From a virus, in the IMG/VR virus record IMGVR_UViG_3300049491_000143, positions 1 to 35,912 of that record: 35,912 bases of DNA. One strand, written 5' to 3'. Below the pieces are notes generated by a model. That model did not search any database and was not told the DNA's origin. It worked only from the letters and a program-made list of their open reading frames with translations. Positions within the stretch are counted from its first letter, which is position 1, and every line of letters starts with the position of its first letter. The position numbers were made by a program, and so were the translations under genes. Shown in pieces: positions 7,510 to 15,146 of the stretch.

Positions 7510-7512
7510 TCT
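7507..7512 (+). promoter_or_regulatory. Leaderless -10 element for the portal gene
   Basis: TAGTCT, whose first three bases are the TAG stop of the preceding gene, is followed by 6 nt (AGGACT) and ATG 7519. TTCGGC at 7484-7489 is a weak -35 candidate with a 17 nt spacer. Confidence 0.6.
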
Positions 7513-7518
7513 AGGACT

Positions 7519-9450
7519 ATGGCCCAGAAGAAAGCGGAACTCAATGCCGTTCTAGTCAAGGAACGGTATGATGCGGGGCTGCGTGCGATCCGCAATGACT
7601 TGCACGAGTACTGGCTGAACCACGCCTTCTGCCTTGGGCATCAGTGGTTATTTTATAATCCGGAAACGAGACGACTTGATGAACTGCCCCGTGACCCAGA
7701 CCGAGTGCAGGCAACAATCAATCGTATTAGGTCTAACAGCCGAACTATCATTGCAAAGCTTGTGCAGCGGGAGTTGTCATTCGAGGTCTTGCCTGACGGC
7801 GCTGATGATGCAACCATCCGAGGAGCCAAGACAGCTGAGGCTGCCATTCGAGGAATCCACCGCCTACACAACTGGGAAGTAAAGAGGGAAGAGGCTGCCT
7901 GGCTCGTTTGGAAGGGCGGCACAGTCGCCATCTCCGTTGACTGGAACCCTAAGCTGGGAAACTTTGTTGATCTGGGGGCCGACGGCTCGTCTGTGTTCGA
8001 GGGCGACACTGAAGAGTGTGTGCTGTCGATTGCGGAAATGGTAGTAGAGCCCGGAGCCCCCTCTGCTGAGACAGCCAACTGGTGGATCAAGGCAAAGGCA
8101 CTCCCGCCGAGCCAAGTCCAAGCGGCGTTCAACCTCCCGACCTTACCCAAGTCGGACATCACGGCGGGCATGTCTTCTTTCCAACAGAAGATGGTTGCCA
8201 CCACATCAAAGTCTTCGGGCGGAGAGATGGTAGACCTCACCCTGGTATTGACCTATTACGAGCGTCCAAACTCTCTCCGCCCGGAGGGCGCTGTTGCCGT
8301 TCTCATTGGGGACACCATCGTGGATGGTCCGAAGCCCTGGCCCTTCCCGTGGAAGGACCACCTGAACCTCGCCGTCGCCAAGGAGACCCCCCAGGAAGGA
8401 CGCTGGACGGGGGACACTGTTCTCTCACAGGCCCGCCCAGTGCAGACAGCAATGAATGCCTCGTGGTCCTCGATCATTGAGCACATGAAGTTGGCTGGCA
8501 ACGCACGACTCTACGTGCCCCAATCGTCAATGGACCTCATTGAGTCATTCTCAGACATGCCCGCCGAAATCGTCCCCTACCCGGACGGTATGCAGACCCC
8601 CACCTGGGGCAGCCCCCCGCAGATGCCTGCATGGTGGATTGAGCAGCCAAAGATGCTGGCCAACGAGATGGATGACATCATGGGCCTGCACGACATCTCC
8701 CGTGGTGACGCACCGACGAACATCCAATCGGGTTACGGGCTTTCCGTGCTCGCCGAGCAGGACAACACCCCGGTTGGGCGTCTCTCGAAGGAGATGGCCA
8801 TCATGTTCTCGAAGGTCGGGACTATGTGCCTGAAGCTCTACGAGAAGGAGGTCACGGAGACTCGGAAGTCCGCCATCAAGACGCCGGGGGAGCCCACCGA
8901 GACAGCCCGCTGGACTGGCAAGGACCTCCAAGGCCAAACCAATGCCGAGGTGCCGCTTGAGGCCATCCTGCCCCGCTCTCGTGCGGCCATGATGGCACTC
9001 GCAGACAAAGCCATGCAGATGGGGCTCATCACGACAATGGCGGAGTATGCCAAGGTTGCCGAACTTCCGGGGCAGCACGACCTCATTGAAGCCCTCAACC
9101 CCGACGTGGCTCGTGCCCGGCGAGAGAATGCCAATATGGCCATGGGCTCCCCCGAGCTTCCTATGGAGATTGACGACCACACGGTCCACATTCGTGAACA
9201 TCACAACGATATGAAGTCCCTGCGCTTCTCCATGCTTTCAGAGCAGGACAAGCAGGTCTACTACGATCACGTTCAAGCCCACGAGACAATGGCCGCACAA
9301 GAGGCCGCTCGACAGCTGGCCAAGACAATGGTTAACCCAGTTCTGGGGACTATTCCGGATAGAAACGGGGCACCTTCAATCCCGCCCGAACTAGCGGCAC
9401 AGATGGCACCCCCGCCCGGTCTCCCGGCAGCCCCCCCAGCACCAGCTTGA
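7519..9450 (+). CDS. Portal protein (P22-like)
   Basis: This 643-residue protein should form the dodecameric ring at one capsid vertex through which DNA enters and leaves. It has the features of P22-type portals: an N-terminal helical segment with YWLNHAFCLGHQWL (about 34-47), an R-x-N-RI-NSRTIIAKL stretch (about 68-81), long helices in the middle, and a stem/crown-like region with QSGYGLSVLAEQDNTPVGRLSK near 405-426. The C-terminus is Ala/Pro-rich. The position, three genes after the large terminase and directly before scaffold and capsid, supports the call. Its length is within the range for portals of short-tailed phages. Expression appears to start from a leaderless promoter. Confidence 0.88.
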   Translation: MAQKKAELNAVLVKERYDAGLRAIRNDLHEYWLNHAFCLGHQWLFYNPETRRLDELPRDPDRVQATINRIRSNSRTIIAKLVQRELSFEVLPDGADDATIRGAKTAEAAIRGIHRLHNWEVKREEAAWLVWKGGTVAISVDWNPKLGNFVDLGADGSSVFEGDTEECVLSIAEMVVEPGAPSAETANWWIKAKALPPSQVQAAFNLPTLPKSDITAGMSSFQQKMVATTSKSSGGEMVDLTLVLTYYERPNSLRPEGAVAVLIGDTIVDGPKPWPFPWKDHLNLAVAKETPQEGRWTGDTVLSQARPVQTAMNASWSSIIEHMKLAGNARLYVPQSSMDLIESFSDMPAEIVPYPDGMQTPTWGSPPQMPAWWIEQPKMLANEMDDIMGLHDISRGDAPTNIQSGYGLSVLAEQDNTPVGRLSKEMAIMFSKVGTMCLKLYEKEVTETRKSAIKTPGEPTETARWTGKDLQGQTNAEVPLEAILPRSRAAMMALADKAMQMGLITTMAEYAKVAELPGQHDLIEALNPDVARARRENANMAMGSPELPMEIDDHTVHIREHHNDMKSLRFSMLSEQDKQVYYDHVQAHETMAAQEAARQLAKTMVNPVLGTIPDRNGAPSIPPELAAQMAPPPGLPAAPPAPA

Positions 9451-9475
9451 AACTTACATTTCCAGTAAGTATCAT
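9447..9475 (+). promoter_or_regulatory. Promoter for scaffold (and capsid) genes
   Basis: TTGAAA (9447-9452) and TATCAT (9470-9475) are separated by exactly 17 nt, the best sigma70-type match in the window; the -35 overlaps the portal stop codon TGA (9448-9450). A 6-bp inverted repeat, ACTTAC/GTAAGT, lies within the spacer and -10 (9452-9470) and could bind a regulator. The transcript would carry a ~30 nt leader with purine-rich GAGAAGAGAG before ATG 9513. Confidence 0.65.
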
Positions 9476-9512
9476 TTCCCAAACAACCGATACCAACAGA
9501 GAAGAGAGCTAG

Positions 9513-10337
9513 ATGCCCACCTCATTCCTTTCCCAGGTGCAAGCCGATTTCGTTTCTCGGGGCTGGGACCCACAAGACCTCACCACATTCCGCATGGAAC
9601 TGGAGAGTGAGGGTGCGGGTACCGCAGATGCAGGTGCCCCACCAGCCGCTCCTGAGGCCCCGACCGCTTCGGCAGCCCCTGATGCCGGTGCTGACCCGTT
9701 CGAGTCAGGCGCCGAGTCATTCCCCCGGGCCTACGTCGAGAAACTGCGCCAAGAGGCCGCTGATCGTCGCACTGCCGCCAAGCCCTACGAGGAGGCATTC
9801 TCCGCCTACGGGCAGGAGGAGCGGGCCGTGTGGCTCCAGATTGCCAAGCTGACCGTGGAGGACCCGGCAGCCGCCAAGGAAGTCATGGACTCTCTCTTCA
9901 GCTCAATGCTGGCTGATGAAGCACCTGAGGAACCAACTTCGGAGGATGATCGGCCGCTGACTCGCAAGGAGCTGGAGCAGTGGTCAAAGGACCAAGAAGC
10001 CGCCAAGCAGGAGGCCGCTGCGGTGTCCGCCGTCGAGAAGGAGGCTGAGGCGCTCGGGTACAAGCAGGGGGACTGGAACTACTTTGCTCTTCTGAAGCGG
10101 GCCATGTCTGACCACGGAGGCGACCTCGCAGCCGCCCACGCAGCATTCGAGGCGGACAAGCAGAAGGTCATTGACGAGTACGTCGCAGGGAAGCAGGAAA
10201 GTGGTGCGAAGTGGCCAGCCGGAATGCCGGGCGGCGCAGCCCCGGCTGACGCAACTGGCGGGGCACCAAGGACATTCGACCAGGCCAAGGCATCAGCTGT
10301 TGCCCGGATGCGAGCGGCTGGGATTGGGAAGCCGTGA
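9513..10337 (+). CDS. Scaffolding protein (putative)
   Basis: This 274-residue protein is acidic, Ala/Glu-rich and almost entirely predicted helical or disordered, as expected of a scaffold that guides capsid assembly and is then removed. It has an Ala/Pro-rich region (about 35-65), long charged helices (AYVEKLRQEAADRRTAAKPY, then LTRKELEQWSKDQEAAKQEA) and a C-terminal basic helix (FDQAKASAVARMRAAGIGKP) that could contact the capsid protein. It is placed directly between portal and major capsid genes, the standard scaffold position. Unlike most gene clusters here, it has a conventional promoter and a leader with a purine-rich ribosome site. The next gene overlaps by GTGA. Confidence 0.82.
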   Translation: MPTSFLSQVQADFVSRGWDPQDLTTFRMELESEGAGTADAGAPPAAPEAPTASAAPDAGADPFESGAESFPRAYVEKLRQEAADRRTAAKPYEEAFSAYGQEERAVWLQIAKLTVEDPAAAKEVMDSLFSSMLADEAPEEPTSEDDRPLTRKELEQWSKDQEAAKQEAAAVSAVEKEAEALGYKQGDWNYFALLKRAMSDHGGDLAAAHAAFEADKQKVIDEYVAGKQESGAKWPAGMPGGAAPADATGGAPRTFDQAKASAVARMRAAGIGKP

Positions 10338-10576
10338 GACTCCTGCTGGTCAAGTGGGAGGACGCACATACCGCTGAAGTCAGCGCAGGGGCCTGGACGA
10401 CTCTGGACGCAATCCGAGAGGACACGGTTCCCTGTGTGGTGGATTCGGTGGGGTGGGAAGTCCTGGGAGCAAAGAAGGGGTATGTGACAATTGTGCAGTC
10501 TCTCTCGGGCGAGGAAGCGATCAATCCATTCCACATCCCCGAAGGCATGATTCAGTCAATCTCGGTGCTTCAATGA
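10334..10576 (+). CDS. Hypothetical protein, 80 aa
   Basis: The gene starts at GTG in a GTGA overlap with the scaffold stop, so it is probably translated by coupling. The 80-residue product (LLLVKWEDAHTAEVSAGAWT, then a PCVVDSVGWEV strand) has the alternating strands of a small beta-domain, ending in a HIPEGMIQSISVLQ segment. This arrangement resembles small SH3-like phage proteins that report on cytosolic state or bind partners, but no family can be named with confidence. The major capsid promoter overlaps its 3' end region. Its location between scaffold and capsid suggests a small head-assembly factor. Confidence 0.6.
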   Translation: MRLLLVKWEDAHTAEVSAGAWTTLDAIREDTVPCVVDSVGWEVLGAKKGYVTIVQSLSGEEAINPFHIPEGMIQSISVLQ

Positions 10577-10579
10577 TTG

Positions 10580-10588
10580 TGTTATGCT
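10580..10588 (+). promoter_or_regulatory. Extended -10 promoter for the major capsid gene
   Basis: TGTTATGCT contains an extended -10 (TG-N-TATGCT; hexamer at 10583-10588) with no good -35. Transcription would start near 10595 and give a leader of about 110 nt, much longer than elsewhere in the window. Confidence 0.5.
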
Positions 10589-10689
10589 TTGATTGCCAAC
10601 TCAGGCGGGTCCTGATTTAGCCGAACACCCTGGTGGTTGAAGGCAGTTGCTGGCAGAAGATCGTCGCTTCTATTTCTCTCCTACACACC

Positions 10690-10698
10690 AGAAAGGTG
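10690..10698 (+). promoter_or_regulatory. Shine-Dalgarno of the major capsid gene
   Basis: AGAAAGGTG lies about 7 nt before ATG 10706 and decides that start over an in-frame ATG at 10637. It overlaps a small hairpin, ACACC (10685-10689), loop AGAAA, GGTGT (10695-10699), which could modulate access or protect the mRNA. The rest of the 10589-10684 leader shows no other feature I can support. Confidence 0.65.
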
Positions 10699-10705
10699 TT
10701 CCCAG

Positions 10706-11905
10706 ATGTCTCTTACCCTCACCACCGCTGATGCGGCCCTCAAAGAAGATTACCAGCCTGCCATTCGTGAGCAGTTGAGCGAAGCCTTCATGCTGCTCTC
10801 GCAAGTCGAGAAGAACACCACGGACATCGAAGGCCGTCGGGCCGTCCTGTCCCTCCACGTCAGCCGCAACTCGGGTGTCGGCTCCCGCCCGGATGGTGGC
10901 ACCTTGCCTGCCGCTGGTGAGCAGGGCTACGCTGAAGAGCGGGTTCCGGTCAAGTATCTCTACGGCCGCATCAAGGTCTCCGGCCCGACCATCGCCGCCA
11001 TGAAGTCCGACCAGGGCTCGTTCACTCGTGCAGTCGATTCGGAGTCCAAGGGCGTCGTGAAGGACCTCAAGCGTGACGTGAACCGTCAGTTGTTCGGCAC
11101 TACGGACGGCGTGATCGCCACTGCGGGCACGACCACGGCCACTACGGTTGTGCAGTTGCTTGCGGCCACCACGCTTGTCCAGATGCGCCAGTTCGAGATC
11201 AACATGCGTATTGATATCGGAACCGTCGCTGCCCCGACCACGATTGCTTCGGACCGCAAGATCACGGCCATCAACCGTACCAACAAGACGATCACGATTG
11301 ACGGCGCCGCCGTGACTACGGTCTCCGGCACCCATTTCATCTTCCGTCAAGGTGCGGGCGGGACGGGCATCGAACTGACTGGCCTTCGGTCAATCGTCTC
11401 GGCCACGGGCACGCTGTTCAACGTGAACCCGGCCACGCAACCCACCTGGGTTTCCTACATCAACACGGTTGGTGGCACGCCAAACGATCTGATGTTTGAA
11501 ACGGCCATGGACGAGATCTACTCGGAGTGCGGGGATACCCCCAATCTCTTGGTCTCGACCGCTGGTGTCAGCCGTGGCTACTCGGCGTCTCTGACATCAC
11601 AAAAGCGCTTCACCAACACGCTGGAAATGAAGGGTGGCTTCAAGGCGCTGTCGATTGCGACTCCGCTGGGCGAGCTGGCCTTCACTTGGGACCGTGACTG
11701 CCCACTCACCAACGTGTTTGTCCTGAACACCAAGAACCTCATCAACTTCGAGATGGCGGACTGGGAGTTCATGGATCGGGACGGTTCGGTTCTTAGCCGG
11801 GTCTCCGGCGAGGATGCCTACGAAGCGGTGCTGTACTCGTACCGTGAGTTGGCTACCGATCAGCGCTCGGCGCATGGCCTCATCAGCTCGGTTACCGAGA
11901 GCTGA
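10706..11905 (+). CDS. Major capsid protein (HK97 fold, putative)
   Basis: This 399-residue protein should build the icosahedral shell. The start is set at ATG 10706 by the strong AGAAAGGTG site. The N-terminus (LTTADAALKEDYQPAIREQL) and the following ...QVEKNTTDIEGRRAVLSLHV resemble the N-arm and E-loop region of HK97-type proteins of short-tailed phages. Residues about 60-130 (PVKYLYGRIKVSGPTIAAMK, then VKDLKRDVNRQLFG) carry the typical spine-helix motif. A beta-rich segment near 180-215 (ITAINRTNKTITIDGAAV) may be an inserted domain. The C-terminal part holds P-domain and A-domain strands. It follows scaffold and is closed by a strong hairpin. There is no sign of an N-terminal protease-cleaved delta domain. 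Confidence 0.85.
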   Translation: MSLTLTTADAALKEDYQPAIREQLSEAFMLLSQVEKNTTDIEGRRAVLSLHVSRNSGVGSRPDGGTLPAAGEQGYAEERVPVKYLYGRIKVSGPTIAAMKSDQGSFTRAVDSESKGVVKDLKRDVNRQLFGTTDGVIATAGTTTATTVVQLLAATTLVQMRQFEINMRIDIGTVAAPTTIASDRKITAINRTNKTITIDGAAVTTVSGTHFIFRQGAGGTGIELTGLRSIVSATGTLFNVNPATQPTWVSYINTVGGTPNDLMFETAMDEIYSECGDTPNLLVSTAGVSRGYSASLTSQKRFTNTLEMKGGFKALSIATPLGELAFTWDRDCPLTNVFVLNTKNLINFEMADWEFMDRDGSVLSRVSGEDAYEAVLYSYRELATDQRSAHGLISSVTES

Positions 11906-11927
11906 CTTGACCTCCTGCAAGTCAATG

Positions 11928-11955
11928 AAGAGCCCCGGCTTCGGTCGGGGCTCTT
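11928..11955 (+). terminator. Strong terminator after the capsid gene
   Basis: A perfect 10-bp stem, AAGAGCCCCG (11928-11937) and CGGGGCTCTT (11946-11955), encloses an 8-nt loop. It lies 22 nt past the capsid stop. Its A/T-ended stem reads on both strands. The next promoter -10 begins only 4 nt later. Confidence 0.85.
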
Positions 11956-11958
11956 CGC

Positions 11959-11964
11959 TATACT
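11959..11964 (+). promoter_or_regulatory. Leaderless -10 element after the capsid terminator
   Basis: TATACT is followed by 6 nt (GACCTC) and ATG 11971. This is the closest match to a consensus -10 in the set. Any -35 would fall inside the terminator stem. Confidence 0.7.
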
Positions 11965-11970
11965 GACCTC

Positions 11971-12384
11971 ATGTCATTGCTAGCTCCTGAGTACGTTGAC
12001 GGTCGGAAGCTTTGGGTAGACCCAGAAGTGCAAGAGATCATCGACCTCATGCACAACGGGGACCCAACCCTCGGGTGGGAAGGAGATCCTCGCCTTGCCC
12101 TGTACCGGACAAAGACCGGGTGGGAGCTTGACCGCATGGGGGAGGACGGCTATCTCTATACAATCGCTCGGTCCCGTAAAGACTTGAAGCTGGACCGGTC
12201 ATTGATCGTCCACCTTGTCGCCCATGACACCCGCAGGAAATCAGCGCTCAAGCAGCACGACGAGCTGGCCAAGCTCAAGGAGACCGCCGAGGCAGCATCC
12301 GATGCCGCCCACGCTGAGAAGGTGGCGGAGCGACTTGAGAAAGTGTATTGGGGTGCGAAGCGGGACATAGGCCACCACTACTAA
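11971..12384 (+). CDS. Conserved-looking head-proximal protein, 137 aa
   Basis: This 137-residue protein has an N-terminal segment LLAPEYVDGRKLWVDPEVQEI, a central LYRTKTGWELDRMGEDGYLY and a C-terminal charged coiled coil (about 90-130: RRKSALKQHDELAKLKETAE). The pattern is typical of small proteins encoded directly after the capsid gene in actinobacteriophages, which suggests a connector or virion accessory role. I have no motif that decides between them. It is transcribed from a leaderless promoter right after the capsid terminator. Confidence 0.6.
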   Translation: MSLLAPEYVDGRKLWVDPEVQEIIDLMHNGDPTLGWEGDPRLALYRTKTGWELDRMGEDGYLYTIARSRKDLKLDRSLIVHLVAHDTRRKSALKQHDELAKLKETAEAASDAAHAEKVAERLEKVYWGAKRDIGHHY

Positions 12385-12388
12385 CTAG

Positions 12389-12394
12389 TAGACT
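12389..12394 (+). promoter_or_regulatory. Leaderless -10 element
   Basis: TAGACT is followed by 6 nt (GACTCA) and ATG 12401. It begins 5 nt after the previous TAA. It is identical to the hexamers at 983 and 18123. Confidence 0.6.
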
Positions 12395-12400
12395 GACTCA

Positions 12401-13027
12401 ATGGCCACCACTCTCACGACCCTCCGGTCTCAAGTCCTGCACCGGCTGGCCCTCCCATCTGATGACCAGATGGTCCCCACAGCGGATCTTGACTCGTCTA
12501 TCAACTCCGGTCTGCGGGCAATGGCCGCTGACTATGACTGGCCTTGGCTTCAAGTTGAGGGGTCCCTCGTCACGGTGGCCAATCAGAGCACGTATGCTAC
12601 GTCGGGCCTCACCGGGTGGGTGCGCACCCTTTGGATACAGGATGACGCTCGGGACCTAGAGTACCGTCAGCGGAGAGAGGTCACCCGGTACAAACTCAAC
12701 ACTGGACCTCGGGCGTTCATCTACACAATCTCGGCGGACCAGATTGTCCTGGCGCCCACCCCCACCGAGGTCCGCACCCTCACGCACGCATACATTCGGA
12801 CTGAGCCCCCCCTCGTCAACGGGTCTGACGCCATCGTCTGCCCCGACCACTTCTCGGACCTGGCAGTGCTCTACGCAACTATTGAGGAGGCCACTCGCTT
12901 GAAGGACACCGCTCTGCGAAACCTACTCATCTCAGACAAGAATGAGTGGATTGGTAGGTTGCGTGACAATGTTCGGCGCTCCTCAGCGACCGTCCGCCTG
13001 CGCTCCCGCAATGACTGGGCAATGTAG
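12401..13027 (+). CDS. Head-tail adaptor/connector protein (putative)
   Basis: This 208-residue protein resembles adaptor proteins that bind below the portal in short-tailed phages (the P22 gp4 or gp6-like class). The clues are an N-terminal helical segment (TLRSQVLHRLALPSDDQMVP) with SSINSGLRAMAADYDWPWLQ (about 43-62), a beta-rich centre (RTLWIQDDARDLEYRQRREV, then FIYTISADQIVLAPTP) and two C-terminal helices (SDLAVLYATIEEATRLKD). This is the order expected for that fold. It is located between the capsid-linked gene and the hub-like gene. Its TAG shares a base with the GTG of the next gene (TAGTG). Confidence 0.7.
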   Translation: MATTLTTLRSQVLHRLALPSDDQMVPTADLDSSINSGLRAMAADYDWPWLQVEGSLVTVANQSTYATSGLTGWVRTLWIQDDARDLEYRQRREVTRYKLNTGPRAFIYTISADQIVLAPTPTEVRTLTHAYIRTEPPLVNGSDAIVCPDHFSDLAVLYATIEEATRLKDTALRNLLISDKNEWIGRLRDNVRRSSATVRLRSRNDWAM

Positions 13028-14562
13028 TGGCTCGGGCAAAGATTGTCTATGAGGACTTCAAGGGGGAGTACGGTGCCACCTCCGGTGCCAAAGCCCCTCC
13101 CGGCACGTTCAAGGCCACGAACATGCAGGTCTACAAGACCGGGCTGCTCGGACCACGGGCTGGTCTGAAGGCAATGGCGTACACCTCAGTCCCGGCAGCA
13201 GCCGTGAAGGGGATGGGGTGGCGAGGAACAACGGCCAAGGACCTCTGGGTGGCTTTCGGAACGGACGTTCAACGCAACGATACCCTGACACCGGGGTCAG
13301 CATTCGTTGACTTTGCCACGAACTTGGCCAGCACTCCTACCCACCCCGTCCAGGGTGTTGAGTATGGAACACTTAACTCCTTCATCACGAACTTTGATGA
13401 CAAGTCCTACATCCTGAACCACACAACTCCGACGCTGACAGCCATTGCAACTGCTCCGGGAGGAACATGCGTCTCCCTCTACGGGGAACGAATGATGGTT
13501 GCCTCCACCACAGCGCAGCCGACCAGGGTGTACTTCTCGGCTGCCGGAGACTTCACATCTTGGCCAGCGGGAAACTTCTTTGACCTGCCAGCCTCGTCAG
13601 GGGCTGTGGCTGCCATGTTCCAGCAGCGCAATGGTCTCACAATCCTTACCCTCAATGGGGAGTGGTGGGTACTCACCGGGGTGCCTGGGACATCCAACGC
13701 ATTCTTGCGGAGGGTCGGCGCTGGTGGTGTTCACCCGTGGATCATGAACCCAAATGCGGCTGCAAACCTTGGATCGGACGAGGTTGCGTTCGTCGGGATT
13801 CGGTCTGACTACCCGAGCAAGTTCAATGGGTCATACGTTGCTGACGACATGCGTCATCTTGAGATCCACGGCGGCGTGGCTTACACGGGGGACACAGACA
13901 TCAAGGTCCTGCGGGGAGGGCGGGCCGAGGAAGTCGTCATCATCTTCCCAGGTACTGCCCCGGTCTCGGGGGCGCTCTACACCAACGGGGTGTGGACGTT
14001 GATGCAGTTCGGACAGAACCTCACCGTCTACGCAACCAGCGACGGGCAGGGGCGCATCATGTTCACCGACGGCACATCGACGGCCAAGTTCTACACCTGG
14101 ACGCTGGACCTGGACCGTCCCGCCTTTCTGACGGACACTCTTCAGACTAGGGGTGATGGGGTGAATAGCCCCTACACGGACTATCCAGTGGCTGCATCCG
14201 TTCTGTTCCCCGAGTTCTGGGCACAGGATGGGTCAGAGGTTCGGGTGCGCTCTGTTGAGATTGAGACGACGAAGTGGGATACATCAGGTGCCGGAACCTC
14301 GCAGATTAATGTCGGGTACTCACTCGACGTGACATCCATTGACCGCTATAACCAGGCTGCAACATCTGTCGTATCTCAGGCCCTGTCCGAGAACGGCAAC
14401 CTCTACAATACGACAGGTGTCCGCTCCCGAAACGTCTTCAGGTTCGGCACGAACGTTCGCTATGCGGGAGGTTTCAGTGTCGGCCTTTCAACCATTCAGG
14501 GCCTCGCTATCGAGCGCATCATTGTCGAGTACGAAACTCGTGAGGAAGTTCCGAGGACCTGA
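13027..14562 (+). CDS. Tail hub/nozzle-like beta-propeller protein (putative)
   Basis: This 511-residue, mostly beta protein has repeated blades such as GERMMVASTTAQPTRVYFSA, NGLTILTLNGEWWVLTG and DGQGRIMFTDGTSTAKFYTW. This is the pattern of propeller-containing hub or plug proteins in short-tailed phages (comparable in position to P22 gp10). It starts with GTG in a TAGTG overlap with the adaptor gene, which fits a gene pair building consecutive rings of the tail. Residues 1-60 (FKGEYGATSGAKAPPGTFKA...) are typical of the N-terminal ring-contact region. It ends in a TGATG overlap with the first of three fibre-like paralogs. No enzyme motif is visible. Confidence 0.65.
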   Translation: MARAKIVYEDFKGEYGATSGAKAPPGTFKATNMQVYKTGLLGPRAGLKAMAYTSVPAAAVKGMGWRGTTAKDLWVAFGTDVQRNDTLTPGSAFVDFATNLASTPTHPVQGVEYGTLNSFITNFDDKSYILNHTTPTLTAIATAPGGTCVSLYGERMMVASTTAQPTRVYFSAAGDFTSWPAGNFFDLPASSGAVAAMFQQRNGLTILTLNGEWWVLTGVPGTSNAFLRRVGAGGVHPWIMNPNAAANLGSDEVAFVGIRSDYPSKFNGSYVADDMRHLEIHGGVAYTGDTDIKVLRGGRAEEVVIIFPGTAPVSGALYTNGVWTLMQFGQNLTVYATSDGQGRIMFTDGTSTAKFYTWTLDLDRPAFLTDTLQTRGDGVNSPYTDYPVAASVLFPEFWAQDGSEVRVRSVEIETTKWDTSGAGTSQINVGYSLDVTSIDRYNQAATSVVSQALSENGNLYNTTGVRSRNVFRFGTNVRYAGGFSVGLSTIQGLAIERIIVEYETREEVPRT

Positions 14563-15146
14563 TGGCTTCTCTCCTATTCCAGTACCCACACCCGTGGTGC
14601 GCCCTGCTGGACGCATGGGATCGCAACCCTGAGCTTGCAGAGCACCTCATTCAAGAGAATGATCGTGCACTGGAGGACTACCTCGGCGGGCTCGTTGCTG
14701 GTTCTGGGTCTTCTCTTCTCGCTGAAACCATCTACAACCCGGGGGCTAGGGTCAACTACTTCCCCACAGGGGAGGTGGCGGGGGTGTGTCTTGACACCAC
14801 CAACCTCAAAGTCACATTCACCCCGCCTGCCTCGGGGACTGTGTACATCTACCTTGAGGCCGGGGCCAACGGGCTCTTGGGGGACTCTCGTGAGTCGTGG
14901 GTGATCTTAGACAACCCGGGGTCCGTAGGGGCTGGTGCGGCGATTCTCGGGGAGAGGTATCAAGTTGCGGCGGCCACCGGCATTAATCGTTACACCTCAA
15001 GGCACAAGATCACAGGCCTGACTCCTGGAACACCGATCACCGTGTACTGGGGCCACGCCATGAACTATGTTGACTTCTCGCCTTTCCCCTTCACGGCTGC
15101 GGGGGGGAATGTCGGTCCTGCCATCATGACTGTCAGGTCCGAGTAA
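14562..15146 (+). CDS. Fibre/appendage-like protein, mosaic paralog 1
   Basis: This 194-residue protein is the first of three tandem paralogs that alternate near-identical and divergent segments. All three share an N-terminal helix (AEHLIQENDRALEDYLGGL, about 26-44), a central KVTFTPPASGTVYI strand pair (about 83-96) and a C-terminal RYTSRHKITGLTPGTPITVY block (about 144-163). The start LLFQYPHPW is also shared. The variable parts between them (about 45-80, 97-140, 168-190) differ most, as expected where partners or receptors are met. The helix may be an attachment handle to the hub. It is linked to both neighbours by 1-nt stop/start overlaps. A virion appendage role is inferred from position and architecture. 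Confidence 0.65.
   Translation: MASLLFQYPHPWCALLDAWDRNPELAEHLIQENDRALEDYLGGLVAGSGSSLLAETIYNPGARVNYFPTGEVAGVCLDTTNLKVTFTPPASGTVYIYLEAGANGLLGDSRESWVILDNPGSVGAGAAILGERYQVAAATGINRYTSRHKITGLTPGTPITVYWGHAMNYVDFSPFPFTAAGGNVGPAIMTVRSE

Noticed and set aside
10637-10705. Upstream in-frame ATG for the capsid gene giving 23 extra residues
   Set aside because: The extra peptide lies in the leader, has no ribosome site, and the AGAAAGGTG site is well placed for ATG 10706.
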